57,198 bases of DNA from Sphingobacteriales bacterium TSM_CSS (GTDB lineage: Bacteria; Bacteroidota; Bacteroidia; Chitinophagales; UBA2359). A model generated the notes under the pieces. The model saw nothing but the letters and a program-made list of their open reading frames with translations. It made no database searches and was not told the origin of the DNA. Both the position numbers and the translations under genes were made by a program. Each line of letters begins with the position of its first letter. Within the stretch, counting starts at the first letter, position 1. Below are positions 27,400 to 35,926 of the stretch, one piece after another. The DNA is taken from positions 1 through 57,198 of the forward strand of contig NBMY01000134.1 in NCBI GenBank assembly GCA_002212985.1, written 5' to 3'.

Positions 27400-28650
27400 C
27401 TACACCCGCTCCAAGGCCTGCCCTATGTCGGAAATTATATCCTGATGGTGTTCTACGCCGATAGACAGGCGGATTAACTTACCCGAAATGCCCAGTGCGT
27501 CGCGTTCGGCTTTATCCACATCCACATGGGTCATAGTGGCAGGATGTTCGGCAAGCGATTCGGTGCTGCCCAAACTTACGGCCAACTTTATGAGTTTCAG
27601 CGCATTCAAAAAACGGAAAGCCTCTTGTTCATCTCCCCGTATATCAAAAGAAACCATAGCGCCGGCGCTGAGGCATTGGCGGCGGTAAATATCGTATTGT
27701 TCGGTGCCCGGTTGAAGGAAACCGAGGTAATAGACTTTCTCAACTTTGGGGTGTTGTGCCAGAAACTGCGCCACATAAGCGGCATTGTGTGCCTGTTTAT
27801 CCATTCGGAGTTTAAGGGTTTCCAAACTTCGAAGCAAGAGCCAGCCGGTCCAGGGCCCGGCCATGCAACCCAAAAAAGTGCGCAACGTTTTTATGCGCTG
27901 TATGAGTTGTTTACTGCCCAGACAGGCGCCGGCAATTACGTCGCTGTGTCCGCCAATATACTTGGTGGCAGAGTACAATACCAAATCGGCACCCAATTTT
28001 AACGGGTGTTGCCAAACGGGTCCCATATAGGTATTGTCAACGGCAAGGTACACTGCCTTATCGGGCGTTGAAAAATGATGTGCCACGCTTTTCAGCATGG
28101 CAATATCAAACAGGTCGTTGGTAGGGTTTGCGGGCGTTTCAATGTAAATGAGTGCCAGCTTACCGTCTGCCCTGCTACGCACCAGTTCTTCAATTTGTTC
28201 CCTGTTATGAAAATGGGTAAATCCAATAACGGTAATGCCAAATTTGGTAAGGGTGTGTTTAATAAAATGGTTGGTGCCGCCATACAGCGGAATGCTGTAC
28301 AGCAACACATCGCCGGGTTTAAGCAGTTCCAGCAGCGCGGTAGAAATGGCAGACATGCCGCTTTCAAAAACGGCTGCGGCTTCGGCGCCGTCCCACAAGG
28401 TGAGCCGGTTTTCCAATATTTCCAAATCTGGGTTGTTGAGGCGGCTGTAAATGAGGCCGGGTTCTTCGCCCGCGCCTGCTTCGCGCAGTCCGTATGCCAG
28501 CTCAAAAAAAGATTTGCCTGCCTCGGCAGTTTTAAAAACAAAGGTGGACGTTTGAAAAATTGGACATTTTAAAGCGCCTTCCGATAATTCGGGCTTGTAA
28601 CCGTATGACATCATCAGGCTTTCGGGGTGCAAAACTATATTTTCAGGCAT
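27400..28650 (-). CDS. Cys/Met metabolism PLP enzyme (cystathionine gamma-synthase / methionine gamma-lyase-like)
   Basis: 416 aa. PLP-dependent gamma-family enzyme acting on sulfur amino acids. PLP-binding Lys230 sits in SATKYIGGHSD. YSRLNNPDLEILE, FESGMSAIST, and VDNTYMGPVWQHPL (Asp binding the pyridine nitrogen) are the other family motifs. It belongs to the branch with a long insertion after FFELAYG (residues 50-66). The exact reaction (gamma-synthase, gamma-lyase or a related elimination) cannot be read from sequence. Divergent from an Lrp/AsnC regulator across 192 bp, a common arrangement for methionine gamma-lyase genes under local control, which favours a catabolic lyase. Confidence 0.88.
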   Translation of the reverse strand: MPENIVLHPESLMMSYGYKPELSEGALKCPIFQTSTFVFKTAEAGKSFFELAYGLREAGAGEEPGLIYSRLNNPDLEILENRLTLWDGAEAAAVFESGMSAISTALLELLKPGDVLLYSIPLYGGTNHFIKHTLTKFGITVIGFTHFHNREQIEELVRSRADGKLALIYIETPANPTNDLFDIAMLKSVAHHFSTPDKAVYLAVDNTYMGPVWQHPLKLGADLVLYSATKYIGGHSDVIAGACLGSKQLIQRIKTLRTFLGCMAGPWTGWLLLRSLETLKLRMDKQAHNAAYVAQFLAQHPKVEKVYYLGFLQPGTEQYDIYRRQCLSAGAMVSFDIRGDEQEAFRFLNALKLIKLAVSLGSTESLAEHPATMTHVDVDKAERDALGISGKLIRLSIGVEHHQDIISDIGQALERV

Positions 28651-28706
28651 GTTGAAAGCAGTTTAATTGGTTATGAAAATGGATTGAAGCAGTATTTTTA
28701 CCTATG

Positions 28707-28714
28707 CAAAGGTA
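28707..28714 (-). promoter_or_regulatory. -7 element of the PLP enzyme gene
   Basis: TACCTTTG followed by C on the minus strand, 57 bp before the ATG at 28650, in the divergent intergenic region shared with the Lrp gene. The Lrp operator itself could not be identified. Confidence 0.45.
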
Positions 28715-28842
28715 CAATATTCAAAAACCATTTTTGTAAAACAGCAAAGAAGAAGAAAAAAAAACCACAACACAGCGTTTTACGGAACTTTTTTCCTGAA
28801 TGCCCTGTTTATTTGCCCGAAAACCATTTTTTTTACTGCTTT

Positions 28843-29304
28843 ATGAATTCCTTAGACGCTACCGACCGCCGTATTCTGCAACTGCTGCAACAAAATTGCA
28901 GCCTTACCCACAAAGAAATTGCCGCCGAAACAGGGCTTAGCACCACACCGGTATATGAGCGCATTAAGCGGTTGGAGCGCGAAGGGTATATAAGCGGGTA
29001 TGTGGCACTGCTGAACCCGGTAAAGGTGGGGCGCAGCCTAACCATATTCTGCTCGGTTTCGCTTAAAGAACATGCAAAAAGCCTGCTCGAAAAATTTGTT
29101 GCCGAAGTTTTGCGTTTTGAAGAAGTGACCGAATGTTACCATATTGCCGGCAATTACGATTACCTGCTGAAAGTGGCGGTGAAAGATATGGATGCCTACC
29201 AGAATTTTATTGTAAATAAACTGGCGGCTTTGAACAATGTTGCCCATGCGCAAAGTTCTTTTGTTATGACCACCGAAAAACACAGCACCGCATTACCGGT
29301 GTAG
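28843..29304 (+). CDS. Lrp/AsnC-family transcriptional regulator
   Basis: 153 aa from the ATG at 28843, the normal family length; upstream starts add an unrelated Lys-rich segment. Residues 1-60 are the winged helix-turn-helix (MNSLDATDRRILQLLQ, then HKEIAAETGLSTTPVYERIKRLEREG). Residues ~65-145 form the RAM ligand-binding domain (VTECYHIAGNYDYLLKVAVKDM). Family members bind amino acids and act as octamers. It is divergent from the sulfur amino acid PLP enzyme at 27400, the likely target, with methionine or a related amino acid as likely ligand. That pairing is inferred from position only. Confidence 0.92.
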   Translation: MNSLDATDRRILQLLQQNCSLTHKEIAAETGLSTTPVYERIKRLEREGYISGYVALLNPVKVGRSLTIFCSVSLKEHAKSLLEKFVAEVLRFEEVTECYHIAGNYDYLLKVAVKDMDAYQNFIVNKLAALNNVAHAQSSFVMTTEKHSTALPV

Positions 29305-29359
29305 CCAAACTACAAAAAGGCCATATAAAATACGCCAACACCTTAAAAAATATAACCCT

Positions 29360-30070
29360 ATGAAAAATCTGTTTCACCCATTCGTCATTTTGGTTTTGTT
29401 TATTTCAGCTACTGCCTTTGTACAATTACAAGTACAGGCACAAGACTGCGAGCCTTATTTTCCGGCAAAAACCGGTGCAATCATTGAAATGACCAACTTT
29501 AAACCCGATGGCAAAGCCGAAAGCCGCTCTGTTTCGGAGATAATTGAAAAAACCGATATTCCGGGCGGAATGTCCATGAAGGTAAAGGGTACTTTTTACG
29601 ACAAAAAAGATAAAAAGGTAATGGAAAATACTTACGAGGTAAAATGCGAAAACGGTATTTTTTATATGGACATGCGCAATTTTATGCCTGCCGAAAACAA
29701 CCAAATGTTTGGCGACATGGATGCCAGCGTAGAAACCAATTATCTGGAGTTTCCGAGCAACCTGCAAGTGGGGCAAACCCTGCCCGACGGCAGCCTTACC
29801 CTTGCTATGAACAGCAACGGCATGGCACTGTTTAACATGAACATTAATATTACCAACCGCAAAGTAGAAGCCCTTGAAACCATAACCACTGCCGCCGGCA
29901 CTTTTGAATGCTTTAAAATATCGCAACAAACCGATATAAAAATGCTGATGAATATTAGCACCAAAAGCGTTACCTGGTATGCCAAAAACGTGGGCGCCGT
30001 TCGCACCGAATCGTACAACAAAAACGGTAAACTTACCGGCTATACCGAAATAACCTCTGTAAAAGAATAG
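29360..30070 (+). CDS. TapB/DUF3108-like exported protein
   Basis: 236 aa with a signal peptide ending near VQAQD (residue ~28). The mature chain is beta-rich and begins CEPYFPAKTGAIIEMTNF. It has the repeating features of the DUF3108/TapB-like group: a MKVKGTFYDKKDKKV strand pair, TTAAGTFECFKIS and a C-terminal TWYAKNVGAVRTES. Family members are predicted periplasmic or outer-membrane-associated proteins of unknown function. It is 55 bp after the Lrp gene but unrelated in function; a strong terminator follows its stop. Confidence 0.75.
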   Translation: MKNLFHPFVILVLFISATAFVQLQVQAQDCEPYFPAKTGAIIEMTNFKPDGKAESRSVSEIIEKTDIPGGMSMKVKGTFYDKKDKKVMENTYEVKCENGIFYMDMRNFMPAENNQMFGDMDASVETNYLEFPSNLQVGQTLPDGSLTLAMNSNGMALFNMNINITNRKVEALETITTAAGTFECFKISQQTDIKMLMNISTKSVTWYAKNVGAVRTESYNKNGKLTGYTEITSVKE

Positions 30071-30090
30071 CATTGAAAACAACCCTGCCT

Positions 30091-30135
30091 AAAACCGGGT
30101 AAATGTCGCCATGCGCAGACGTTTGCCCGGTTTTT
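30091..30135 (+). terminator. Rho-independent terminator of the TapB-like gene
   Basis: AAAACCGGGTAAATGTC (30091-30107) pairs with GACGTTTGCCCGGTTTTT (30118-30135), including G-U pairs, with a ~10-nt loop and terminal T run. It lies 20 bp after the stop codon. Confidence 0.85.
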
Positions 30136-30164
30136 GTGTTGTAAAAAAAGTGAAAATATATTTG
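30133..30164 (+). promoter_or_regulatory. Promoter candidate upstream of the DUF1810 gene
   Basis: TTTG (30133-30136), 20 bp spacer, then TATATTTG (30157-30164), the best -33/-7 pair I found in the window. A second TATATTTG follows at 30166-30173. The leader to the ATG at 30343 would be about 170 nt. Confidence 0.5.
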
Positions 30165-30342
30165 GTATATTTGAGCAGACAAGCTAACTTTGCTTTTAAT
30201 TCATTACACCTTGAATTAAAGTGAACTCACTTCCTCAAAATAACAAAACTCATTTCATGTTTCTTTATACTTAAGCCATAAAAGGAAAGAAGTGAGCAGA
30301 AGCAGACAATTAATAACAGTTTCCATTTATTAGTAAATAGCC

Positions 30343-30759
30343 ATGAAAGATCTCTCCAGATTTTTAGCAGCCCAAAATACAGATTATCAAATTGCTCTTT
30401 CGGAAATTAAATCGGGAAAGAAATTAAGTCATTGGATGTGGTACATTTTTCCTCAGTTAAAAGGACTTGGCTTCAGTTCAACCTCAATGTATTATGCAAT
30501 TAATGACTTGGGTGAAGCTATTGAGTATTTAAATCATCCAATTCTCGGAACTCGTCTGAAAGAAATTTGCAACGAATTATTAAAATTAGAACAGAGTAAC
30601 CCAACCTCAATTTTTGGAAAACCCGATGATTTAAAATTAAAATCCTGTATGACTCTTTTTTTGAAAGCTGACACAACATCTGAGAGTGTTTTTAAAAAAG
30701 TCATTGATAAATTTTTTGAAGGACAAGTTGATAATAAAACTATAAAATTACTTAAGTAA
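30343..30759 (+). CDS. DUF1810 family protein
   Basis: 138 aa, close to the family norm. The DUF1810 signature is clear: FLAAQNTDYQIALSEIKSGKKLSHWMWYIFPQ is the conserved opening (residues 7-38), then GLGFSSTSMYYAI, HPILGTRLKEIC, IFGKPDDLKLKSCMTLF and a C-terminal VIDKFFEG. The family is cytosolic and of unknown molecular function, often carried on accessory or mobile DNA. Codon use here is much more A+T-rich than in neighbouring genes, and the gene is bracketed by about 270-295 bp of non-coding DNA on each side with a short near-repeat. This suggests recent acquisition. Confidence 0.9.
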   Translation: MKDLSRFLAAQNTDYQIALSEIKSGKKLSHWMWYIFPQLKGLGFSSTSMYYAINDLGEAIEYLNHPILGTRLKEICNELLKLEQSNPTSIFGKPDDLKLKSCMTLFLKADTTSESVFKKVIDKFFEGQVDNKTIKLLK

Positions 30760-31054
30760 CTTGAAGTCGGAATTAAAGTAACTGTAAATTTGGGTTATTG
30801 GTTTGACAGCCATACATTAAACGGGTAGGCGAATGTGGGGCAAGGTCTATCAGTTGCCAAGATTTCGGGACGCTGTTCCTATGTATAGTTAAATAAATCC
30901 GATGAATTTTAGATAGCGGCGGTTTGGCAAAGATGCATCACACCGAAATCTATCTCCGGCACTTTGCAAAAGCCTTTTCCTGTAAGCCTTTGAGCAAGCC
31001 GATAAAGCCTGCTTGACATTAAGCATTAATCTGTACGCACTATTCCTTTAAAAC
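30760..31054. other. Non-coding stretch after the DUF1810 gene
   Basis: 295 bp in which I see no gene. A partial inverted repeat (AGATAG... with ...CTATCT, roughly 30908-30953) and a GAATTAAAGTAACT word that nearly repeats 30213-30227 are present. No terminator with a T run is evident. Confidence 0.35.
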
Positions 31055-31609
31055 ATGACACTCAGACTAATGTCTAAACCCAAACGCCTCCTGCTGTTTG
31101 TACTGTTATTTCTTTTTACAGTGTTGCTGTTACCAATGCTTTCATCGGGCAACCTCATCATTCCCGTACAAGATGCCACCTTCCGCGATTGGAATGCCAA
31201 CAGTTTCTGGCATTACCCCTGGGGCGTATCGGGCACACACAAAGGCATAGATATTTTTGCCCCACAGGGAAAGCCGGTATTGGCTGCCACCGGCGGATTA
31301 GTGGTGTATAGCGGGCAAATTAGCCTGGGCGGCAATGTGGTACTGGTATTGGGCGCAAAATGGCGGTTTCATTATTATGCACACCTGCAAAGCGCCACGG
31401 TAACAACCGGGCAATGGGTTTGGCAGGGCAACCAACTTGGGTTGGTAGGTAATACCGGCAATGCCGCCGGTAAGCCGCCGCACCTGCATTACTCGGTAAC
31501 CTCCCTCCTGCCCCATTGGTGGCTTTGGGACAACGAGCCGCAAGGCTGGCTCAAAATGTTTTATTTAAACCCGAATGAACTGCTATTGCAAAGTATGGAC
31601 AAGCGATAG
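31055..31609 (+). CDS. M23-family zinc metallopeptidase
   Basis: 184 aa. A single N-terminal hydrophobic segment (residues ~10-30; MSKPKRLLLFVLLF, alternative start at 31070) acts as signal peptide or membrane anchor. The LytM/M23 domain spans ~55-155. Zinc ligands are His62 and Asp66 in HKGID and His145 in the HLH motif, with catalytic His143. All are present, so the enzyme should be active. It would cleave peptide bridges in peptidoglycan in the periplasm. At 184 aa it is a minimal form lacking coiled-coil or LysM parts. Confidence 0.93.
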   Translation: MTLRLMSKPKRLLLFVLLFLFTVLLLPMLSSGNLIIPVQDATFRDWNANSFWHYPWGVSGTHKGIDIFAPQGKPVLAATGGLVVYSGQISLGGNVVLVLGAKWRFHYYAHLQSATVTTGQWVWQGNQLGLVGNTGNAAGKPPHLHYSVTSLLPHWWLWDNEPQGWLKMFYLNPNELLLQSMDKR

Positions 31610-31709
31610 CGGCGGGGTTTTGTTTCCCCTGCCATACAACCTTTCCCTACGCTAAAACATCTACCTTTACCGTTACTTTACATACACGGTTTAGCGCTAT
31701 ACTTTCATT

Positions 31710-34700
31710 TTGGCAAGGCAAAGGGCAACAGCATCAGATTTTTGGAGCAGCAGGTGGGGGCAAATTACCCGTTTGGTTTGCCTGCTGCCGGTGTGGGGTG
31801 TATTGCTGTACGGCGCTTGTGGCGGGCAGGTTTGGGCGCAAAACGCTTTACAGTTAAGCAACCTGCGGAACAAAATCATAACAGTTCAGTCGGGCACTAC
31901 CGTTTTCGATACGCTTTCTGTAGCGCCGGGTACGGTGCAGGTGCGGTACGCATCGGGCGGGCAAACGGTAGCTGCCGCTGCCTACGCCGTTGATTTCGCG
32001 CAAGCCGCCATTACCTGGCTTTCTGTTCCGCCTGTAGATTCGGTAACGCTTACCTACCGTGTGCTGCCGGTGATGTTGGGTAAGCCGCTGCGCAACAAAG
32101 ACACACTTTCGGTCATACCGTTGGCAGAACAGCCGGCGGGCTACCTCGAATACCAAATACGAAACCGGCAAACCACACCCGATATTTTTAACCTCGGCGG
32201 ATTAGATTACAGCGGAAGTTTTGGACGCGGCATTACCATTGGAAGCAATCAGGATGCCACGGTAAACAGCAATTTTAACCTGCAAATGAACGGTAAACTG
32301 CCCGGCGGCATAGAAATTACCGCCGCTTTAATGGATAACAACGTGCCGTTTCAGCCCGAAGGCAACACGCAGCAAATACAGGAATTTGACCGCATTTATA
32401 TTCAACTGCAAAAAAACCGCCATAAATTGCTGCTGGGCGATTACGACCTGCGAAGCACCGCCGCCAACAGCTATTTTATGCAGTATGCACGGCGATTGCA
32501 GGGTATTTCGGGCGCATCGGGTATAGATGTGGGTAAAAAGGGCAACAGCATTTCGGCATCGGCAGCCGGCGCGGTGGCCAGGGGTAATTTTCAGCGCATG
32601 GTTATCAACGGCATTGAGGGCAACCAGGGGCCGTATCGGCTTACCGGCGCCAACGGCGAAACGTTTATTATTGTGCTTTCTGCCAGCGAGCGGGTGTTTA
32701 TTGATGGTAAATTGCTTGCCCGCGGCGCCGATAACGATTATGTTATTGACTACAATACCGCCGAAATTACCTTTACCCCACAGCAAATTATTAACAAAGA
32801 CAAGCGCATTACCCTTGAGTTTCAGTACACCAACCAAACCTACCTGCGCTCGCTGATGCAGGCATCAGGCGGCGCTACGGTTGGAAAAACGACCTGCCGG
32901 GTGCAGTTTTTTTCGGAACAAGATGCCAAAAACCAGCTCCTCACCGACCCTACCCTTCCCGATAACTACGTAAACATTTTAAAAAGCGTGGGCAACAACG
33001 TGGACAACGCCATATTGCCCGGCTGGAACAACACCGGTTTTCTGCCCGACCGCACCATGTACCGCCTTACCGATACGCTCGTTAATGGTATGGTGTATGA
33101 TTCGGTGTTTGTGTATTCGGTTAACCCGCAGTTGGCGGTATATGCGGTGAATTTTAGTTTTGTAGGAACGGGTAAAGGCAACTATATTTTATCCGATGGC
33201 AATATAAACGGTCGTGTGTTTGAATGGATTGCGCCCGACAGCCTTACCAATACTCCCAAAGGCAACTATGCGCCGGTTACCAAAATTATTACCCCTAAAA
33301 AGCGGCAAATGCTCATGGCCGCCGCCGATTTTATACCCTCCAAACAGCAAAAAATAAGCGTGGAAGTTGCTCTCAGCAACAATGATGTAAATACTTTTTC
33401 CGATATTGGCAACAGTCAAAACCGAGGCATTGCCGCCCGAACCGGTTATACCAACACCTTTACCCCCGGCGGCAACAGCAACCTGCAATTGGTTATCGGC
33501 GCAAATTACGAGTTTGTACAACAGCAATTTACCTTTATTGAGCCTTACCGCGATGTGGAATTTGCCCGAAACTGGTCAACCGCCGCCAACGCACAACCTG
33601 CCACCGAACATCTGGCAAACGCCTCTGCACAACTAAAAATGGGCAAAAATACCGATTTAGGCTACCGTTTTGGCGTGTTTGTAAGAGGCGGCAACCAATA
33701 TAAAGGCGCTATGCACACCATCAACGCACGGTACCGAAGCAAAAACGGGCTCAATGCCGTTTTTAACCTCAGCTACCTGAATGCCAACGCCGCAACCGGC
33801 GAAAACAGCCGTTTTTTGCGCCCCAATGCCGAATTATCGAAAACCATGGGTAAAAAAAAGTGGCAAATGGGCATAAAAGCCGAGCAGGAACGCAACCGCA
33901 TTACCTCATCCGATACCCTTAGCGCCAACAGCTTTTACTACAACCAAACCGAATTGTTTGTAAAAACCCCCGATTCTACTGCCAACCGGCTGCTGTTCAG
34001 TTTCATAAAACGGTGGGATTATGCACCGGCGCAGGGTGGTAAATTTACCCTTGCCAATACCGGCAACACCGCAAACCTCAACGGCGGATTTACCAAAAAC
34101 CCCAACCGGCAGTTTACCTATAATTTTACATGGCGAAACCTGCTGGTTGCCGATACATCAAAAATAAAAGCCACGCCGTTGCAAACCCTGTTGGGCGAGG
34201 TAAATTACCTCGAATCGGTGGGTAAAGGCTGGCTCAGAAGTACCACACAGTACCAGATTGGTGCAGGACAACGGCAGCAAACCGAGTATTTTTACGAAAA
34301 AGTAAGCAACGGCGCGGGCAATTTTGTATGGTACGACGATGGCGATGGTATTGAAGAAGTGGAGGAGTTTCAGCCGGCAACCGAAAACAATTTGGTAGAT
34401 GCCCTGTACATTCGCATTTTACTGCCTACCGGCCAATACCGGCAAACCAATATTGTGCAGTTTACCCAAGCCTTGCTGCTAACGCCCAAAGCGGTGTGGT
34501 TTAACCAAACGGGAGTGAAAAAATTCATCAGCCTGTTCTCTACCCAAAGTACGTTATCGGTAAGGCGAGAATCGGGGCAGCGAAACTGGAGTTCCTACCT
34601 TCCTTTTGGCAATACCACCCAAACCGATGTGCTTGCCGAAAGCACCAACGTTCAAAATGCGGTGTTTGTAAACCGAAACAGCCCAAAATGGGAGGTAAAC

Positions 34701-35285
34701 GTGCAACAGGTGTATTTGGTAAACACCAATTTACTACTCAACGGTACCGACCGCCGTTTGAAACAGGAGTGGAAACCTGCCATGCGTTTCGGGTTAAGCA
34801 ATAAATTAGCCGCACGGTTATCGGGAAGCCGGGGGCAGTTAGCCGGGGTTTCAGAGGCATTTACCTCGCAAAATTATCAAATTCGCTACTGGAATCTTGA
34901 ACCCGCGGCCGACCTCACACTGAACAAAAAATTCAGACTTACCGGCTCGTTTACCTATAAATACAGCGCCGATTACCAAACCGAACCGCTGCTGCCCGCA
35001 AAACAGCAAAAACTTACCCTCGATACGCAGTTTGGCAGCGCCATAAAAAGCAATGTAACGGTGCGGGTTTCTTATGTGCAGATTGCCTACAAGGGCGCGG
35101 TTAACACGCCTGCTGCCTACAACCTGTTAGATGGCTTGCAGCCCGGCGGCAACTACTTGTGGAGCCTTAATTACAACACCCGCTTAGCCAACAACATGCA
35201 ACTTAACTTTGGGTACGATGGGCGAAAAACTGCCCAAAACCGCATTAACCACACCGGCCGGGTAACGGTGCAGGCCATTTTTTAA
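31710..35285 (+). CDS. Large predicted outer-membrane beta-barrel protein of unknown function
   Basis: 1191 aa in an open frame with no early ATG. Initiation is probably at the TTG at 31710 (or TTG 31773, or ATT 31707), since only these keep the hydrophobic signal segment (RLVCLLPVWGVLLYG...VWAQN). Residues ~45-300 are beta-rich. Residues ~300-375 hold a conserved-looking block: NQGPYRLTG, VLSASERVFIDG, RGADNDYVIDY, ITFTPQQIINKDKRITLEF. The rest alternates short amphipathic strands and ends in Phe (VQAIF), as outer-membrane barrels do. The block recalls large SprA-like or similar Bacteroidota/Ignavibacteria surface proteins, but I cannot assign a family. A transport or assembly role in the outer membrane is inference. 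Confidence 0.75.
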   Translation: MARQRATASDFWSSRWGQITRLVCLLPVWGVLLYGACGGQVWAQNALQLSNLRNKIITVQSGTTVFDTLSVAPGTVQVRYASGGQTVAAAAYAVDFAQAAITWLSVPPVDSVTLTYRVLPVMLGKPLRNKDTLSVIPLAEQPAGYLEYQIRNRQTTPDIFNLGGLDYSGSFGRGITIGSNQDATVNSNFNLQMNGKLPGGIEITAALMDNNVPFQPEGNTQQIQEFDRIYIQLQKNRHKLLLGDYDLRSTAANSYFMQYARRLQGISGASGIDVGKKGNSISASAAGAVARGNFQRMVINGIEGNQGPYRLTGANGETFIIVLSASERVFIDGKLLARGADNDYVIDYNTAEITFTPQQIINKDKRITLEFQYTNQTYLRSLMQASGGATVGKTTCRVQFFSEQDAKNQLLTDPTLPDNYVNILKSVGNNVDNAILPGWNNTGFLPDRTMYRLTDTLVNGMVYDSVFVYSVNPQLAVYAVNFSFVGTGKGNYILSDGNINGRVFEWIAPDSLTNTPKGNYAPVTKIITPKKRQMLMAAADFIPSKQQKISVEVALSNNDVNTFSDIGNSQNRGIAARTGYTNTFTPGGNSNLQLVIGANYEFVQQQFTFIEPYRDVEFARNWSTAANAQPATEHLANASAQLKMGKNTDLGYRFGVFVRGGNQYKGAMHTINARYRSKNGLNAVFNLSYLNANAATGENSRFLRPNAELSKTMGKKKWQMGIKAEQERNRITSSDTLSANSFYYNQTELFVKTPDSTANRLLFSFIKRWDYAPAQGGKFTLANTGNTANLNGGFTKNPNRQFTYNFTWRNLLVADTSKIKATPLQTLLGEVNYLESVGKGWLRSTTQYQIGAGQRQQTEYFYEKVSNGAGNFVWYDDGDGIEEVEEFQPATENNLVDALYIRILLPTGQYRQTNIVQFTQALLLTPKAVWFNQTGVKKFISLFSTQSTLSVRRESGQRNWSSYLPFGNTTQTDVLAESTNVQNAVFVNRNSPKWEVNVQQVYLVNTNLLLNGTDRRLKQEWKPAMRFGLSNKLAARLSGSRGQLAGVSEAFTSQNYQIRYWNLEPAADLTLNKKFRLTGSFTYKYSADYQTEPLLPAKQQKLTLDTQFGSAIKSNVTVRVSYVQIAYKGAVNTPAAYNLLDGLQPGGNYLWSLNYNTRLANNMQLNFGYDGRKTAQNRINHTGRVTVQAIF

Positions 35286-35351
35286 ACCCTATGAGGTAGA
35301 AAATATACATTGCAAGGCAGTACCTTGCGCATTGCAGAAGGCATAAACAAA

Positions 35352-35386
35352 AAAAACTGTGCGGCAAAACGTGCCACACAGTTTTT
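35352..35386. terminator. Bidirectional terminator between barrel protein gene and tmRNA
   Basis: AAAAACTGTG plus GGCA (35352-35366) pairs with TGCC plus CACAGTTTTT (35372-35386), with one C-A mismatch and a 5-nt loop. It is flanked by A and T runs so it works on both strands. Confidence 0.8.
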
Positions 35387-35405
35387 AGAGAATAACGCCC
35401 GAAAG

Positions 35406-35777
35406 TGGAGCTGGAGGGATTCGAACCCTCGTCCAGTTAAAGCTCCAATAAGCTTTCTACATGCTTAGTGTCGTATTAATTTTGGTGAACCGGCAGGAAC
35501 GCCACTAACCAACCGATTCCTTACCCCCGATCAATTTCGCACACGCATCGAGGTACCTGCGCGCACTATCCCAATGTTTGATGAAACCTCGACCGCCGCG
35601 CCTATTGGGCGAAAGCACATTGCGGGAGATTAATGGAGACTAATCATCCCGATTAGGCTGCCATTCTGTAAGAAGTGTTGCCAGTTATGGCTGAGGCACT
35701 GAGATTTACGAGCCAATGCAACAAAAGCTCGGCATGCTTACTTACCGACTACCTTACTGTCAAAGCCGGTCAGCCCC
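35406..35777 (-). ncRNA. ssrA: Transfer-messenger RNA (tmRNA)
   Basis: One-piece tmRNA of 372 nt. The 5' end GGGGCTGACCGG (35777 downward) pairs with CAGCTCC plus an A discriminator at the 3' end (35406). CCA is not encoded. The T-arm GGTTCGAATCCC lies in the 3' tRNA-like part. The resume codon is GGC (35682-35680), preceded by TAACT, which keeps the U and A at -5 and -4 as in the E. coli UAGUC context. The open frame then reads GNTSYRMAA and stops with TAA (35655-35653). tmRNA with SmpB rescues stalled ribosomes and tags the product for proteolysis. Confidence 0.95.
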
Positions 35778-35926
35778 ATAAAATAAAGAACTTTCTGTTT
35801 GTTTAAGATATTGGTAAAAGCGTTTGTGTAACCTTAGTTTTAATAAAACCGCTGCGCCCTTACTAATCAGTTATATAAATGCATTGAGGCGGCAAAAAGT
35901 TCCATCGGGTTATAAAAACAAGGCGG

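Noticed and set aside
35406-35440. T-arm-like GATTCGAACCC sequence as a tRNA gene
   Set aside because: It belongs to the 3' tRNA-like end of tmRNA; the matching acceptor strand is 360 nt away at 35777.
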